NCBI GenBank assembly: GCA_036510735.1
Contig: DATCDK010000191.1
Coordinates: forward strand, 1 to 37,627
Reading direction: 5' to 3'
Origin: PALSA-607 sp036510735
Lineage (GTDB): Bacteria > Actinomycetota > Actinomycetes > Acidothermales > Acidothermaceae
Length of the DNA stretch: 37,627 bases
Position numbers and translations under genes: made by a program. Positions within the stretch are counted from its first letter, which is position 1. Every line of letters begins with the position of its first letter. The notes under the pieces are model-generated. The model had not been told where the DNA came from. It saw only the letters and a list, made by a program, of their open reading frames with translations, and did no database searches. Shown one piece after another: positions 37,622 to 37,627 of this stretch.

Positions 37622-37627
37622 CGGCTC

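Overview
The window is GC-rich DNA from a motile member of the Actinomycetota. The evidence is the codon use and actinobacterial family content (DUF3107, DUF6758, DosR/DosS-type two-component pair, glgC/glgA, sigE/anti-sigma/O-methyltransferase, mrp), plus a full chemotaxis cluster. From memory, two blocks keep the order seen around Mycobacterium tuberculosis Rv3208A-Rv3211 and Rv1212c-Rv1232c, but the chemotaxis genes exclude a mycobacterium. A Kineosporia-, Nocardioides-, Actinoplanes- or Frankiales-like lineage is possible; I cannot name it. No tRNA, rRNA, CRISPR array, insertion sequence or prophage is visible, and no gap between genes exceeds 300 bases.

Layout. 1-1151: divergent NHEJ pair, Ku (cut by the window edge) and a stand-alone LigD polymerase domain. 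1198-4498: DUF3107, a ferritin-like protein, a DEAD-box RNA helicase and a zinc-ribbon protein. 4570-7859: an overlapping pair of envelope glycosyltransferases (GT2-GtrA and a GT39/ArnT-like membrane enzyme), closed by a long perfect hairpin. 7955-15775 (minus strand): chemotaxis genes in transcription order cheA, cheW, an unrecognised 296-residue protein, cheB, cheR, cheY, cheX, cheY. 15891-18144: a RecB-like Fe-S nuclease divergent from a small chemoreceptor. 18153-21748: spermidine-synthase-like protein, MarC, PHP phosphoesterase, DUF6758, Nudix. 21847-24837: devR/devS-like two-component system, convergent, with a small unknown gene ahead of devS. 25013-26822: PRC/MgtE-N/CBS protein and DUF1003. 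26829-29371: divergent glgC and glgA. 29542-35527: DUF6221-like protein, MFS exporter, a PilB/GspE ATPase fused to zinc ribbons and a pseudo-receiver, MarR regulator, Mrp. 35624-37621: anti-sigma factor, SigE and a divergent O-methyltransferase.

The most interesting signals are regulatory and architectural. Four chemotaxis transcription units (cheA, cheB, the upstream cheY, and the chemoreceptor gene) are each preceded by CTCA-N16/17-GCCGA(T/A)G, which looks like a flagellar (FliA/WhiG-family) sigma promoter; this groups the cluster into one regulon. CheA lacks a recognisable P2 domain and instead carries two LGE-L-type repeats resembling the c-di-GMP-binding MshEN motif, the same motif that opens the PilB-like ATPase. 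An unrecognised protein sits inside the chemotaxis cluster. Two convergent junctions are closed by near-perfect hairpins sharing the same TTCTTG loop. A 21-codon upstream reading frame with a strong Shine-Dalgarno overlaps the sigE start.
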